Shown: in pieces, positions 35,438 through 44,649 of the stretch | How positions within the stretch are numbered: the stretch's first letter is position 1 | Layout: each line of letters opens with the position of its first letter | Assembly: GCA_036266155.1 (NCBI GenBank) | Contig: DATANR010000502.1 | Span: forward strand, 21,922-85,921 | Direction of reading: 5' to 3' | From: SIAJ01 sp036266155 | GTDB lineage: Bacteria > Planctomycetota > Planctomycetia > Gemmatales > Gemmataceae | DNA: 64,000 nt | The notes under the pieces: model-generated | Told to the model about the DNA's origin: nothing | The model's input: the letters and a program-made list of their open reading frames with translations, nothing else | Databases searched by the model: none | Program-made: the position numbers and the translations under genes

Positions 35438-36670
35438 TCACTCCTCGGCAAACAACGCGTCGAGCCGTGCGATCAACTCGGCCTGCTCCTCATCCGTATG
35501 GTTCATCAGTTCGGTTTGCACGTAATCACGAACCGTTTCCTCGAACCCCTTTCCAGAATTCGATGGCCCGCCGACCTGGAGCGCCGGGCCCAGGGCGCTT
35601 GCTTCGTTCCAGTCGCGCGTGTAGTAGCGCGGAAAGATCGCCTCGGCCTCGCGGAGGACTTCCTCCAGACTGTCGGTCCCCGCCGTGTAATGGATGTGCA
35701 GATTGACCAGGTCCTGCTCGGCGTCCGCGTAGCGCTCCTTGAGTTCGGGCAGGTCAGTGGCCGGGGTACGGATGTCGATTTCATAGATTGGCGTGCTCGG
35801 GAGCGGCAGCACGCGCGGCATACCGACGAGGCCCGCCGGACCAACGTCAAACACAACCACGCTCTTGTCATCGTTCGCTTCGCCCAGGTCCATGCGCTCA
35901 ATCGAACCGGAATAGCGGACGTGTTCGCGGCCGCCCAGCGATTGCGGCTTGTGGATGTGCCCAAGCGCCACGTAAGCAAAATCCGTCGGCATATCGTCGG
36001 CCGCGATCACCACGTCCTCGGTCTCCGCGATCCGGAACAGTGCCGGCCCCACCGTCGCGCCGCTGACGTTGACATGGGCGGCAAGCACGGTCGGACACGC
36101 ATTGTCGAATCGTTCGTGCTGCCGAATTGTATGCAACGCCTCGCGAAAAGCGGTCATGAGCCGCTGGTTCTTTTCCTCGGGCGAGGTGAAACGTTGCATG
36201 GAGTTGTCGCGCAAATAACGCGCCGGGGTCGGATACGGCATGAGCACGAACTGCACGTCGAAACTCTCGCGTCGATCGCGCAGACGCAACAGCGTCGGTT
36301 CCGTCGCCAGATAAAGCCGACCGGGCGGCGCCAGCTCGCCCATCGCACCCGCCGTCGGCGCCGCGAGATTCATGGCATGCGACAGCGTGCGGCAAAAATT
36401 CTCGTTGTCATGATTGCCGGTCAGCGTCAAGATCGTGCCGCCGCCGGCCAGGAAGTCGCGGAAGACCGTCTGCCAATGCTCGATCGTCTCGCGCAGGCCA
36501 TCCGGCCGAGCCAACTCGCTGAACAGATCGCCGGCGACCAGAAGGACATCGACGTTCTCTTGCCGGCAATAGTCGCCGACGCGCTCGACCGCGACCCGCA
36601 GATCGCCGGTGCGATCGATCCGCCCAAGCCGATCGCCCAGGTGCCAGTCGGCTGTATGGAGAATGCGCAT
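35438..36670 (-). CDS. sbcD: SbcD/Mre11-like nuclease
   Basis: The 410-residue metallophosphoesterase has the manganese-binding motifs in order: MRILHTADWHLGD (1-13), LLVAGDLFSE, LTGNHDNENF, LAAHVNVSG and YVALGHIHKPQ. It pairs with SbcC encoded directly downstream. ATG 36670 is chosen over an upstream in-frame start because the family begins at the MRILHTADWHLG strand. Transcription runs away from the kinase gene at 36812, giving a 141-bp divergent control region. Confidence 0.94.
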   Translation of the reverse strand: MRILHTADWHLGDRLGRIDRTGDLRVAVERVGDYCRQENVDVLLVAGDLFSELARPDGLRETIEHWQTVFRDFLAGGGTILTLTGNHDNENFCRTLSHAMNLAAPTAGAMGELAPPGRLYLATEPTLLRLRDRRESFDVQFVLMPYPTPARYLRDNSMQRFTSPEEKNQRLMTAFREALHTIRQHERFDNACPTVLAAHVNVSGATVGPALFRIAETEDVVIAADDMPTDFAYVALGHIHKPQSLGGREHVRYSGSIERMDLGEANDDKSVVVFDVGPAGLVGMPRVLPLPSTPIYEIDIRTPATDLPELKERYADAEQDLVNLHIHYTAGTDSLEEVLREAEAIFPRYYTRDWNEASALGPALQVGGPSNSGKGFEETVRDYVQTELMNHTDEEQAELIARLDALFAEE

Positions 36671-36811
36671 GATTGATGGAATGATGATAGATCGAAGCCG
36701 CCGGGACAATGTGACTGATGACGAAAGGATGTTCCTTGACCTGGCGGCCCGCTCATTGCACGCCCCTCAGTGCCATGCTAAAACGGCACTCACCTCTCCC
36801 GGAGTTTCGCC

Positions 36812-39800
36812 GTGAACGTCCCGACTCGGCCGCCGTCCGCGCCGCCGACCGATCCAGCCGCTGCCACGGACGTGCCAACCACGCGCGCCGACCTCGCCGC
36901 TACGACGTCAGCCCCGATGGCCACCGGCGACTTCGAGGGGACCGTGGCCGGCTACACGCTCGTCGGCGAGATCGCACGCGGCGGCATGGGCATCGTCTAT
37001 CGCGCGTACGACCTCGGCGTCGATCGCGACGTCGCCATCAAGGTATTGCAGGAGTCCTTTCGCGGTAGTCCGTCAGCCGTTCAGCGCTTCATCGAAGAGG
37101 GGCAGACTACCGGGCAGCTTCAGCATCCGGGCATCCCGGCCATTCACCAGATCGGCTATTTGCCGGATGGCAGCCCGTTCCTCGCGATGAAGCTGATTCA
37201 GGGACAAACGCTTTCTGAATTGCTGCAGAATCCGGATCACGATCGCGCTGCTTTCGTGCCGGCGTTTCGCAAGATCGCGGAGACGGTCGCGTATGCCCAT
37301 AGCCGTGGCGTCATTCACCGCGACCTGAAGCCGGCCAATGTGATGATCGGCGCGTTCGGCGAAGTGCAGGTCATGGACTGGGGGATCGCGAAGCAACTCA
37401 GTAGGTCAGGTTTCCAACCTGACCGGCGCGAAGGGTCAGGTTGGAAACCTGACCTACAAGGAACCGACGCCACGGCCGACTACACGCCCGCTGGCGGCAC
37501 GGCCGAGGATCGCACGACTGTCGGCCAGATTGTCGGCACGCCGGCGTACATGGCGCCGGAACAGGCGCGCGGCGAGATTAGTCGTGTCGACGAACGGGCC
37601 GACGTGTTCGCCCTGGGCGGCATCCTTCTGCGCCTGCTGACGGGTTCCGCGACGTTTACCGGGCGGGGCGACGAAGCCATCGCGGCAGCTCGGACCGGGC
37701 AACTCGGACCGGCATTCGCGAAGCTCGACCGTTGCGGCGCCGACCCCGAGTTGGTTGCATTGGCAAAGCGCTGTCTCGACCCGGTTCGCGAACGACGGCC
37801 CAAAGACGCCGACGCCGTGGCCAGTGCCGTGGCGGCGCTGCAAGCAGCCGCCGAAGAACGGGCGCGCCGAGCGGAAGTCGATCGCGTTCGTGCCGAAACG
37901 CAGGCGGCTGGCGAACGCAAACGGCGGCGCGTGCAGGTCGCCCTCGCGGCGGCGGTGATCGGCATCCTCCTCCTTGGCGGCGGCGGGTGGGCGTGGATGA
38001 GCCTGGAATCGCGCGCCCGCACCGCCAACGCCGAGCGCGGCGTCAGCGTCGCCCATGAGAAGGCGGATCAATTACAAACACAGGCCGGCCGACTAGACCT
38101 CGGGACCGTCGCCGGGGCCGAAACCGCCGTGAGTCTCTGGCAACAGGCGCTCGCGGCAGCCGAGCAAGCGGATGGTGCCGCGACCAACGGCAACGACGAC
38201 GGTTTGAAAGCACGCGCGGCGGCCCGGACGGCGCTGGTGAAAGAGGGACTGAAAAGCGCGGAAGGCGCGCTCGGCCGCGCGACGCGGGAAGCGACTTTGC
38301 TGGCGGACTTGGAAGCGGCTCATGGCATGATGGCCCAGACGGCCGAGGGCATCCCCAACGCACCGGCCACGGCGCGCGCCTATGCCCGCGCGTTCGCTGC
38401 CGCCGCATTGCCCAAGCCGGAAGAACCGGTGGCGATGGCGAAGGCCATTCGCGCTGAGCGCGCGCCGATTCGCGCGGCGCTCGTCGCGGCGCTGGACGAG
38501 TGGGCGGGTCTCGAAGCTGAGGTCAAGTATCGCGAACAAATGCGCGCGGCCGCGGACGAAGTCGATCAGGACGCCTTGCGGAAGGAGGTGCGCGTTGCAA
38601 TCGCGACACCCGACTCGACGAGCGCACGCAAGCTCGCTCAGGACAACGCCAACCTGTCCGCTCCCGCGGCCGCCCTTTTGGGCGATTATCTTCGACGGGC
38701 TGGAGCGCACGACGAAGCTGAGCGCGTGCTTCGTCGCGCCGCCGACAATTTTCCAACGGACTTCTGGATTCTCGAATATCTCGGCGCCGTGTTGACCGAC
38801 CGCGGCTGGAGTGACCCTCGAAAGGCCGCCGAGTCGGTCGGTTGTCGCCGTGCGGCCGTCGCGCTGCGGCCAACGAGTGCCATCGCCTGGAATGGGCTCG
38901 GCTTGGCACACGCGGCGAACGGCCACTTGTCGGAGGCCGAGACGTGTATCAGCAAAGCGCTGCGGCTCGACGACAAATTGACTTGGGCGCACATCAATTA
39001 CGGCAATACGTTAAAGCGCTTCAACGATTTGCGCACGGCTGAGGAGAGCTATCGAAAAGCCCTCAAACTCGAGCCTGACAACGCGACCGCGCTGACAAAC
39101 CTCGGCAACGTCTTCGCTCTGCGGGGAGACTTTCGTCAAGCGGAAGGCTTCCACAAAAAGGCAATTGAAATGGCACCCTGGAATGGACTGCCACGCAACA
39201 ACCTCGGCGACACGCTGATGCGCGGCGGCGACATGGATGGGGCCGTCAAACAATTCCAGCAAGCCGTCGATCTTGATCCGAACGGCGTGCAATCGCGCGA
39301 CGCCCATTGCAATCTTGGCCTGGTTCTCGCGCGGCTGGAACGTTTTGCGGAGGCAGAGAAAGCCTTGCGCAAGGCCGTTCTGGTCGACCCGACCGGCGCC
39401 CGCGGGCATGTGTACCTGATCGAAACTCTCTTTCAGCAGGCAAGCTGGGAAGAAGCGCGTGATGCCGCCCGCCTGGCGGTGGCGCGTGTGCCGCCAACCG
39501 ACCCGCTGTACGAGCGACTGGAAAGCAGTCTTGATGACGGCAACGACGTGCTCCGAGTCGCGAGCCAAATACCGGCCGCGCTCGCGGGCGGCGATCCGTC
39601 GGCCAATCCGCAAGAGCGTCGCGTCCTCATCACTGCCTGCCGGCAGCTACGCCACTACGTTGATGCCGTCCGGCTTTCCGAAGCGGCGCTGGCCACCGAT
39701 CCCGACTGGAAATTGCGCTACAATCTCGCTTGCTTCTACATTGGCATCGCAGGCGGCCACGATGTGACGTGCAAGTCGATCTCGGCGGACGAGGCGGCTT

Positions 39801-40045
39801 ATCTGCTGGGTCGGGCTTATGAAATGCTCAGTGCGGTTTTGAAAAGCCGCGTCGAAATTGCCGAGCGTCCAACCCGATGGCCGGCCGTCGCCAAGACGAT
39901 GAGGCAATGGAAAGAGGACCTCGACCTCCTATCCATTCGCAACCCCGATTGGCTGCTCGAATTGCCGGAGAGCGATCGCGAGCGCTGGCAACAATTCTGG
40001 GCCGATGTCGATGCGCTATTGGAGAGGGTGACTTCGTGGAAATGA
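36812..40045 (+). CDS. Membrane Ser/Thr protein kinase with TPR domain, palindrome in activation segment
   Basis: The 1077-residue protein has a kinase domain (about 47-350) with GEIARGGMGIVYRA, AIKVLQ, HRDLKPANVM, DWG in place of DFG (VMDWGIAKQL) and APE-like PAYMAPEQA. Between DWG and the APE motif, 57 bases (37401-37457) form an inverted repeat encoding RSGFQPDRREGSGWKPDLQ in frame. A membrane helix follows (about residues 372-395, VQVALAAAVIGILLLGGGGW). The outer part has coiled and TPR repeats (GNTLKRFNDLRTAEESYRKA, NLGLVLARLERFAEAEKALR). The start is GTG 36812 with GGAG upstream. The extracytoplasmic TPR domain may sense a ligand or partner. Confidence 0.9.
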   Translation: MNVPTRPPSAPPTDPAAATDVPTTRADLAATTSAPMATGDFEGTVAGYTLVGEIARGGMGIVYRAYDLGVDRDVAIKVLQESFRGSPSAVQRFIEEGQTTGQLQHPGIPAIHQIGYLPDGSPFLAMKLIQGQTLSELLQNPDHDRAAFVPAFRKIAETVAYAHSRGVIHRDLKPANVMIGAFGEVQVMDWGIAKQLSRSGFQPDRREGSGWKPDLQGTDATADYTPAGGTAEDRTTVGQIVGTPAYMAPEQARGEISRVDERADVFALGGILLRLLTGSATFTGRGDEAIAAARTGQLGPAFAKLDRCGADPELVALAKRCLDPVRERRPKDADAVASAVAALQAAAEERARRAEVDRVRAETQAAGERKRRRVQVALAAAVIGILLLGGGGWAWMSLESRARTANAERGVSVAHEKADQLQTQAGRLDLGTVAGAETAVSLWQQALAAAEQADGAATNGNDDGLKARAAARTALVKEGLKSAEGALGRATREATLLADLEAAHGMMAQTAEGIPNAPATARAYARAFAAAALPKPEEPVAMAKAIRAERAPIRAALVAALDEWAGLEAEVKYREQMRAAADEVDQDALRKEVRVAIATPDSTSARKLAQDNANLSAPAAALLGDYLRRAGAHDEAERVLRRAADNFPTDFWILEYLGAVLTDRGWSDPRKAAESVGCRRAAVALRPTSAIAWNGLGLAHAANGHLSEAETCISKALRLDDKLTWAHINYGNTLKRFNDLRTAEESYRKALKLEPDNATALTNLGNVFALRGDFRQAEGFHKKAIEMAPWNGLPRNNLGDTLMRGGDMDGAVKQFQQAVDLDPNGVQSRDAHCNLGLVLARLERFAEAEKALRKAVLVDPTGARGHVYLIETLFQQASWEEARDAARLAVARVPPTDPLYERLESSLDDGNDVLRVASQIPAALAGGDPSANPQERRVLITACRQLRHYVDAVRLSEAALATDPDWKLRYNLACFYIGIAGGHDVTCKSISADEAAYLLGRAYEMLSAVLKSRVEIAERPTRWPAVAKTMRQWKEDLDLLSIRNPDWLLELPESDRERWQQFWADVDALLERVTSWK
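37401..37457. repeat. Palindromic repeat inside a kinase gene
   Basis: The 24-nt arms (37401-37424 and 37434-37457) are perfect inverted copies around a 9-nt centre. The arms contain GTCAGGTTTCCAACCTGAC. The insert is 57 bases, a multiple of three, and has no stop in the frame used. It codes for the 19-residue stretch between the kinase DWG and APE motifs. Confidence 0.9.
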
Positions 40046-40268
40046 AACTTGTCGATATGAATGCAGCGGAGACCGAAGGGCAGCGAGGTCAACGCTGTCG
40101 AGGCAAGATGACGGCGTCGAACTCGCTGCGCTTCGGTCTCCGGCGAATGAACACGACTATCGAAATGCAACAAGTGTCGAAGCGCAACATCCATACTCAG
40201 GCTGCGGGTCGCGAATTCGTACTTCAACTAAAACAGAAAAACTGCGCGCCTCCGCCGACGCCAAACCA

Positions 40269-40871
40269 ATGACTTCAACACGACTCGTTCTCGTCCTTCC
40301 TGTCGCATTCCTCTTGTCGGCTTGTGAGAACAAGTCACCCGATTCTACTCCGGGCACGACAACCGCCAGCACATCGACTGCCCAACCATCGGCCAGCGTC
40401 GCCGCTTCGGCCCCGAGCGTTCCCGCCGACCCGTCGGTAACTGTTGGCCACATTCGCGTGACCATCAAGAAGGTCTCGGTCGGCAGAGTGCCGCTCAAGG
40501 CCGCGGACGGGACGACGACCTATTCCGATGAGCCGCGACTGATGGTCGCGCTGCGCATCGAGAACCTCAGCGACAAAACGGGGTCGAAATACACCACCTG
40601 GGTGCCGGACCTCGAAGCCGCCAAAACGATCGCCAAGTTGACCGTCAATGGCGGACCGGAGTTGAAACGGGTATCGCTCGGCTTCGGCAACAATGTCAAA
40701 GACCGTACGGCAACCGACGATCTGACGCCCGGCAAAGTAATCAGCGACTTGCTCTTGTTCGAGGTCCCGCCGATCAATGCAGCTTCGCTTCGCCTGGAAC
40801 TGCCGGGCGCGAACGTGAGTATCAAAGACTCGTTCGTGTTTCAGATTGAGACGGCGACCATCAAAAGATGA
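40269..40871 (+). CDS. Lipoprotein with DUF4352-like beta domain
   Basis: The 200-residue protein starts MTSTRLVLVLPVAFLLSAC (lipid-linked Cys19), then a Thr/Ser/Pro-rich spacer and a beta-sandwich-like domain (LMVALRIENLSDKTGSKYTT, DLLLFEVPPINAASLRLEL). The pattern of a conserved ionic/beta domain after a Thr-rich linker recalls DUF4352/telomeric repeat-like lipoproteins; I do not assign a role. It lies 223 bases after the kinase gene in the same direction. A group of inverted repeats (40985-41042) follows and could end transcription. Confidence 0.7.
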   Translation: MTSTRLVLVLPVAFLLSACENKSPDSTPGTTTASTSTAQPSASVAASAPSVPADPSVTVGHIRVTIKKVSVGRVPLKAADGTTTYSDEPRLMVALRIENLSDKTGSKYTTWVPDLEAAKTIAKLTVNGGPELKRVSLGFGNNVKDRTATDDLTPGKVISDLLLFEVPPINAASLRLELPGANVSIKDSFVFQIETATIKR

Positions 40872-40984
40872 GATTCAAAGGGCGCCAACCTCGACCACTT
40901 TTGTTGAGGGTTTATTGCGCCACTTTTTGGCAACACGTTTTTGGCGCAACTCTATCAGAAGAAAATAGTTACGGTAAACACACC

Positions 40985-41042
40985 GATCAAAGAGCGCCAG
41001 ACCCATGCACCCACTGGCGCTCTTCGTGGCGCTCTTTGAATT
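40985..41042. terminator. Multiple inverted repeat between convergent genes
   Basis: Three arms share AAGAGCGCCA or its complement: AAAGAGCGCCAG near 40988-40999, CTGGCGCTCTT near 41013-41023 and TGGCGCTCTTTG near 41027-41038. They can form alternative hairpins and sit between the stop codons of convergent genes, so a two-way terminator is likely. Confidence 0.5.
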
Positions 41043-41063
41043 GGCCGCCATTTCAACAGAAAT

Positions 41064-41990
41064 TCATTTCGGGTGAATCTGGTATGCGCCGGGATACATG
41101 TTGTACGGCGAACTCGTGATGCCGTTTTGCGTGGAGCCGACGAAACCGTTCATGGCGGGGAGGATCGTCACCTTCACGTTGCCCGTCTGCCCGATCTTCA
41201 CGATGCCCATGTGCACCGCTGCCATCGCCAGACTGGAGTCGAGCGTGTAGGTCCCCGTGCCCCACAGCGAGCCGTTGGCCGCGCCGGTCACGCGGAAGAC
41301 GTACGTCTTGCCGATGTGCTGCGGCTGTTGGTAGTTGGTCAATGTGCCGGGGTCCGGCAGAGCGACCACCAGATCTTCCTTCTCCTTGAAACCATTCACC
41401 GACAGTGCAATCGCGTCCGAGAGTTTGAGCGGCACGTCGCCGAATGTGAACGACCGCGCCCGCATGGTCGGATTGACGATCTTGCCGGCGATCTTCGACA
41501 GGTCGGTGTGAATGACGTCGTGCTCGGGCGTTTCGAGACGGTTCTTCGGCACCATTGCTTCGAGCTTCTCTATGAGTTCCTCGACGCGCTTGGTCACCTC
41601 GGCATCCGGTAGCTTGGTCGCCTCCTTGAGCGATGGGTAGGACTTTTCCCGGTACTTCAGGAGCAACATCGTCGCCTCTTCGCGCTTGCGGAATTGTGGG
41701 TTGCCCAGATCGACGATCGCGGTCTTGATTTGGGCGGCCACGTCGTCCGGAATGCGCAGGCCCAGGTCGATGCGTCGGATTTCGCCGATGGGGATCGTCA
41801 GCTTGCCGTGCGGCGTGGCGAAGTCAATGGTGGCGTCGAGCAAGGTCAGTTTGACGACACTGTCGTCGATCAATTTGACCTCGATTGTAAGCTCGGCCGG
41901 TTTGCTCGGAGATTTCGGTGGGTCATCCGCACGAACGACGCCAATGATGCACAGCAGGGAAGCGACGGCTGGGGAGTAAACGCGAGACAT
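41064..41990 (-). CDS. Secreted LCCL-domain protein
   Basis: The 308-residue protein has a signal peptide (MSRVYSPAVASLLCIIGVVRA), a beta-rich N-terminal region (VKLTLLDATIDFATPHGKL), a helical middle (residues about 90-155) and a C-terminal LCCL-like domain (GKTYVFRVTGAANGSLWGTG through YPGAYQIHPK). LCCL domains are extracellular modules in eukaryotes and occur in some planctomycete proteins; the ligand is unknown. The start at ATG 41990 gives the signal peptide. Confidence 0.75.
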   Translation of the reverse strand: MSRVYSPAVASLLCIIGVVRADDPPKSPSKPAELTIEVKLIDDSVVKLTLLDATIDFATPHGKLTIPIGEIRRIDLGLRIPDDVAAQIKTAIVDLGNPQFRKREEATMLLLKYREKSYPSLKEATKLPDAEVTKRVEELIEKLEAMVPKNRLETPEHDVIHTDLSKIAGKIVNPTMRARSFTFGDVPLKLSDAIALSVNGFKEKEDLVVALPDPGTLTNYQQPQHIGKTYVFRVTGAANGSLWGTGTYTLDSSLAMAAVHMGIVKIGQTGNVKVTILPAMNGFVGSTQNGITSSPYNMYPGAYQIHPK

Positions 41991-42080
41991 GGCAGCGGAT
42001 CCTCGTTGGAGTTGCTCAACTAGCAAGAGCATAACCGCGTGGACATGGGCACTGCAAGCAGTGGATGTAACAAGTGTGCG

Positions 42081-42428
42081 TTATTCGAGGCCGAGCCGAT
42101 CCGCGATCGCGTCGAGCACGGCCCGGCAGCGCCGCCGATTGGTGCCGCCGTCGAGGATGATGGTCGGGAACGCACTTTCCGATCGTACCCACACTTCACC
42201 TTTCGGATCGATCTCGACGGACAGGTTCTCGCCCCAAAAGAGAATGTGCACACCGATTTGGGCCGTTACTCGTCGCCGCGAACGCGACCACTGAATGCAC
42301 TTGGCTTGCACGTCATCCAGTGCCCGATCGACGGCATCGACCAGCTCATCAATGCCCACGTCGAAGCGTTCATTCAATTCCGCGTTGGCGGCCACGGATC
42401 GGCCCTTGGGTAGGCAACCTACTTTCAA
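42081..42428 (-). CDS. Possible small protein downstream of the WD40 gene
   Basis: A 115-codon frame starts at TTG 42428, only three bases after the stop of the WD40 gene; an internal GTG at 42395 is the alternative start. It contains VDAVDRALDDVQAKCIQWSR and GENLSVEIDPKGEVWVRSES, with plausible alpha/beta alternation. I do not recognise the family and no ribosome-binding site is obvious. Translational coupling to the WD40 gene would explain the weak start. Confidence 0.4.
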   Translation of the reverse strand: MKVGCLPKGRSVAANAELNERFDVGIDELVDAVDRALDDVQAKCIQWSRSRRRVTAQIGVHILFWGENLSVEIDPKGEVWVRSESAFPTIILDGGTNRRRCRAVLDAIADRLGLE

Positions 42429-42431
42429 GCA

Positions 42432-44573
42432 TCACTTCACCGCCCCCGGCGCGTTGCGGAAGCCGTACTTCGTCGCGAATTCTTTGAGCGTCATCGTCTC
42501 CTGCCCCTTGTCCGTCTGCACGACGGCGACGAGTTCGCTTTCGGCTTCGTTCGGGCAACGATAGTTGCCGTCGGCCCCGATCGCCAGGATTTGGCTGGTG
42601 TCCGCGATCAGCGTCATGCGAATTTTGCCGGTGGCCGTGTCCCAGAAGCGCACGGAGCGATCTGCCGATGCGCCCACTAAGGTCTTCGCGTCCGCGGTCA
42701 CGGCCGCGCAATTCACCGGGGCCATTGTTGGGATGTTGAGCACATCCTTGTTTGCCTTCAGGCTCCAATATTGCAAGGTGTGATTTCCCCGCCCGCCGAG
42801 GACAAAGTTGTTGTCGGTCGCCCAAGCGAGGGCCGATGTCTGCGGCGGGCTGCCGGGCATTTCCCACTCGTGCAGGTGCTTGCCGGTCGACACTTGATAG
42901 ATGTGCAGTTTGTCGTCGACGCCGCCGACCGCGAGTTTGGTCCCGTCCGGTGAGAAGGCGAGCGACAGCACTTCGTTGAGATGTTCGAGCGTGCGGATCG
43001 GTTTGCCGGTGTCCGCAGACCAGAGGATCACGTCACGCTCGTTGGCGCCGGTCGCCAGCGTGCGGTTGTCGCGCGACCACGCCAACGCGGTGATCGCCAT
43101 CTTGTGACCGGTAAGCGTCTGCGTCGATTGATCTCCGGTCGCTGGCCAGATGCGCACCTTCTTGTCGGCGGAGCCCGTCGCGATCTTGCCATCGCTCGCG
43201 ACGGCCACGCTGGTGAGCCCATCGTCATGTCCCGATAGCGTGCGCGTGCTCTTGCCGGCCGGGATGTCCCAGACGCGTGCCGTCTTGTCGGCCGACGCGG
43301 TGACGAGCGTCTTGCCCGTCGGGCCCCAGGCCGCCGCGGTCACCGTTGACGTATGTCCTTCAAGCGTCGCCACCGATTTGCCGGTGGCCATGTCCCACAG
43401 GCTCGGCGACTTCGTTGAACCGACGCCGACGATCAGCGGCCGATTTGCGGTCCAGATGAGGTTCTGCGAGTCGCCGACCGTCATCGTCCGTACGATCGTG
43501 TTCTTCTCCATCTGCCAGTGCGTGACCTGGCTGCCGAGCAGGGCGAAAAGGTTCGTACCATCGGCCGACAGGCTGATGGCCGTCGCCGCGACGGGCAACG
43601 CCTTGCCGGGGGTAAGTCCGTCGGCCGCGTGCGGAATGACGTTGCCGCTCGACGGTGCCACCAGCAAGCCGCCCTTCGGCGTCCAGGCAATGGCGTATCC
43701 GGGAGTTTCCAGCTTGCGCATGAGCTGGCCGCTTTCGACGTCATAGACGATCGTGAATTTCGAACTGCCAGCCGCGAGCGACTTCGAGTCCGGCGAGAAG
43801 GCGACCGCTGTCGCGTCGTCGAGGGCTTCCTTCAGCGAATGAATCGTCTTCAGCGATCGCGAGTCCGCGATGTACGTGCCCGCCTTGGCGGCCGACGTGG
43901 CAATGTGCTCGCCATCCTTTGCAAACGAGATGCTGTAGATCGGGTTGCCGTACTCCGTGGTGTTGAGCTGTTTGCCCGCTGGCACGTCCCACATGGTGAT
44001 GAACCCGCTCGTGCCGCCGGCCGTGAGCAAGCGGTTCCCGTCCGGCGACCACGCGACATGGCTCACGTAGCCCTTGTGCCCCTTCAAGACGCGGACGCAC
44101 AAGCCGGTCTTCGCTTCCCATACCCGCGCGGTCGCGTTGAAGCTCCCGGCCGAGGCGAGGTAGTTGCCGTCCGGCGACCACGCGAGGCCGTACACATAGG
44201 AATCATGCCCGACAAATGCATGCTCGAAGTTGCCGGTCTCCGTGTCCCAAATGCGGATGATGCCGTCGTAACCGCCCGTGGCGAGGTGCCGGCCATCCGG
44301 ACTTAATGCGATGATCGTCGGCACCCAGCGATGCCGCTTGGTCTCGATCGTCCACGAGCGCACGTTCTTGAGCGGCGCCGGCTTCTGCACGGGCGTGCGA
44401 ATGCTGAGCGGATCGCCGGGCTTCGGCAAATCGGCCAGGTCGGCGACGAGCGGCGCGCCCGGCTTCGGCTTGGGCGCGGCTTTGGGATTGGCCTGGCCGG
44501 CCGTCGAGCCGTCGAAGAGCAAGACGAGACCAAAGGCGAGAAATGCGAAGGCAACGAGGCGCGGCAGCGTCAT
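42432..44573 (-). CDS. Secreted WD40-repeat protein (tandem paralog A)
   Basis: The 713-residue protein has an N-terminal signal (RLVAFAFLAFGLVLLFDGS) and a Lys/Pro-rich linker, then two consecutive groups of WD40 blades with strong SPDG motifs, for example LSPDGRHLATGGYDGIIRIW and TLVTASADKTARVWDIPAGK, enough for two propellers. It ends with a short tail (TDKGQETMTLKEFATKYGFR) that is also present in paralog B. Its promoter region is nearly the same as that of paralog B: TTCCGT, 17 bases, TATGCT. Extracytoplasmic protein-interaction function is inferred. Confidence 0.87.
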   Translation of the reverse strand: MTLPRLVAFAFLAFGLVLLFDGSTAGQANPKAAPKPKPGAPLVADLADLPKPGDPLSIRTPVQKPAPLKNVRSWTIETKRHRWVPTIIALSPDGRHLATGGYDGIIRIWDTETGNFEHAFVGHDSYVYGLAWSPDGNYLASAGSFNATARVWEAKTGLCVRVLKGHKGYVSHVAWSPDGNRLLTAGGTSGFITMWDVPAGKQLNTTEYGNPIYSISFAKDGEHIATSAAKAGTYIADSRSLKTIHSLKEALDDATAVAFSPDSKSLAAGSSKFTIVYDVESGQLMRKLETPGYAIAWTPKGGLLVAPSSGNVIPHAADGLTPGKALPVAATAISLSADGTNLFALLGSQVTHWQMEKNTIVRTMTVGDSQNLIWTANRPLIVGVGSTKSPSLWDMATGKSVATLEGHTSTVTAAAWGPTGKTLVTASADKTARVWDIPAGKSTRTLSGHDDGLTSVAVASDGKIATGSADKKVRIWPATGDQSTQTLTGHKMAITALAWSRDNRTLATGANERDVILWSADTGKPIRTLEHLNEVLSLAFSPDGTKLAVGGVDDKLHIYQVSTGKHLHEWEMPGSPPQTSALAWATDNNFVLGGRGNHTLQYWSLKANKDVLNIPTMAPVNCAAVTADAKTLVGASADRSVRFWDTATGKIRMTLIADTSQILAIGADGNYRCPNEAESELVAVVQTDKGQETMTLKEFATKYGFRNAPGAVK

Positions 44574-44598
44574 GGCGGGACCTCACGGGGAGGTTGCC

Positions 44599-44627
44599 AG
44601 CATACCGCGCCGGAAGGGCGAACGGAA
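44599..44627 (-). promoter_or_regulatory. Promoter of WD40 paralog A
   Basis: Minus strand: TTCCGT (44627-44622), 17-bp spacer, TATGCT (44604-44599). The same boxes with the same spacing occur in front of paralog B. A GTGAGG ribosome-binding site follows. Confidence 0.6.
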
Positions 44628-44649
44628 TCCATTAGCCTGGCGGGTGGTG

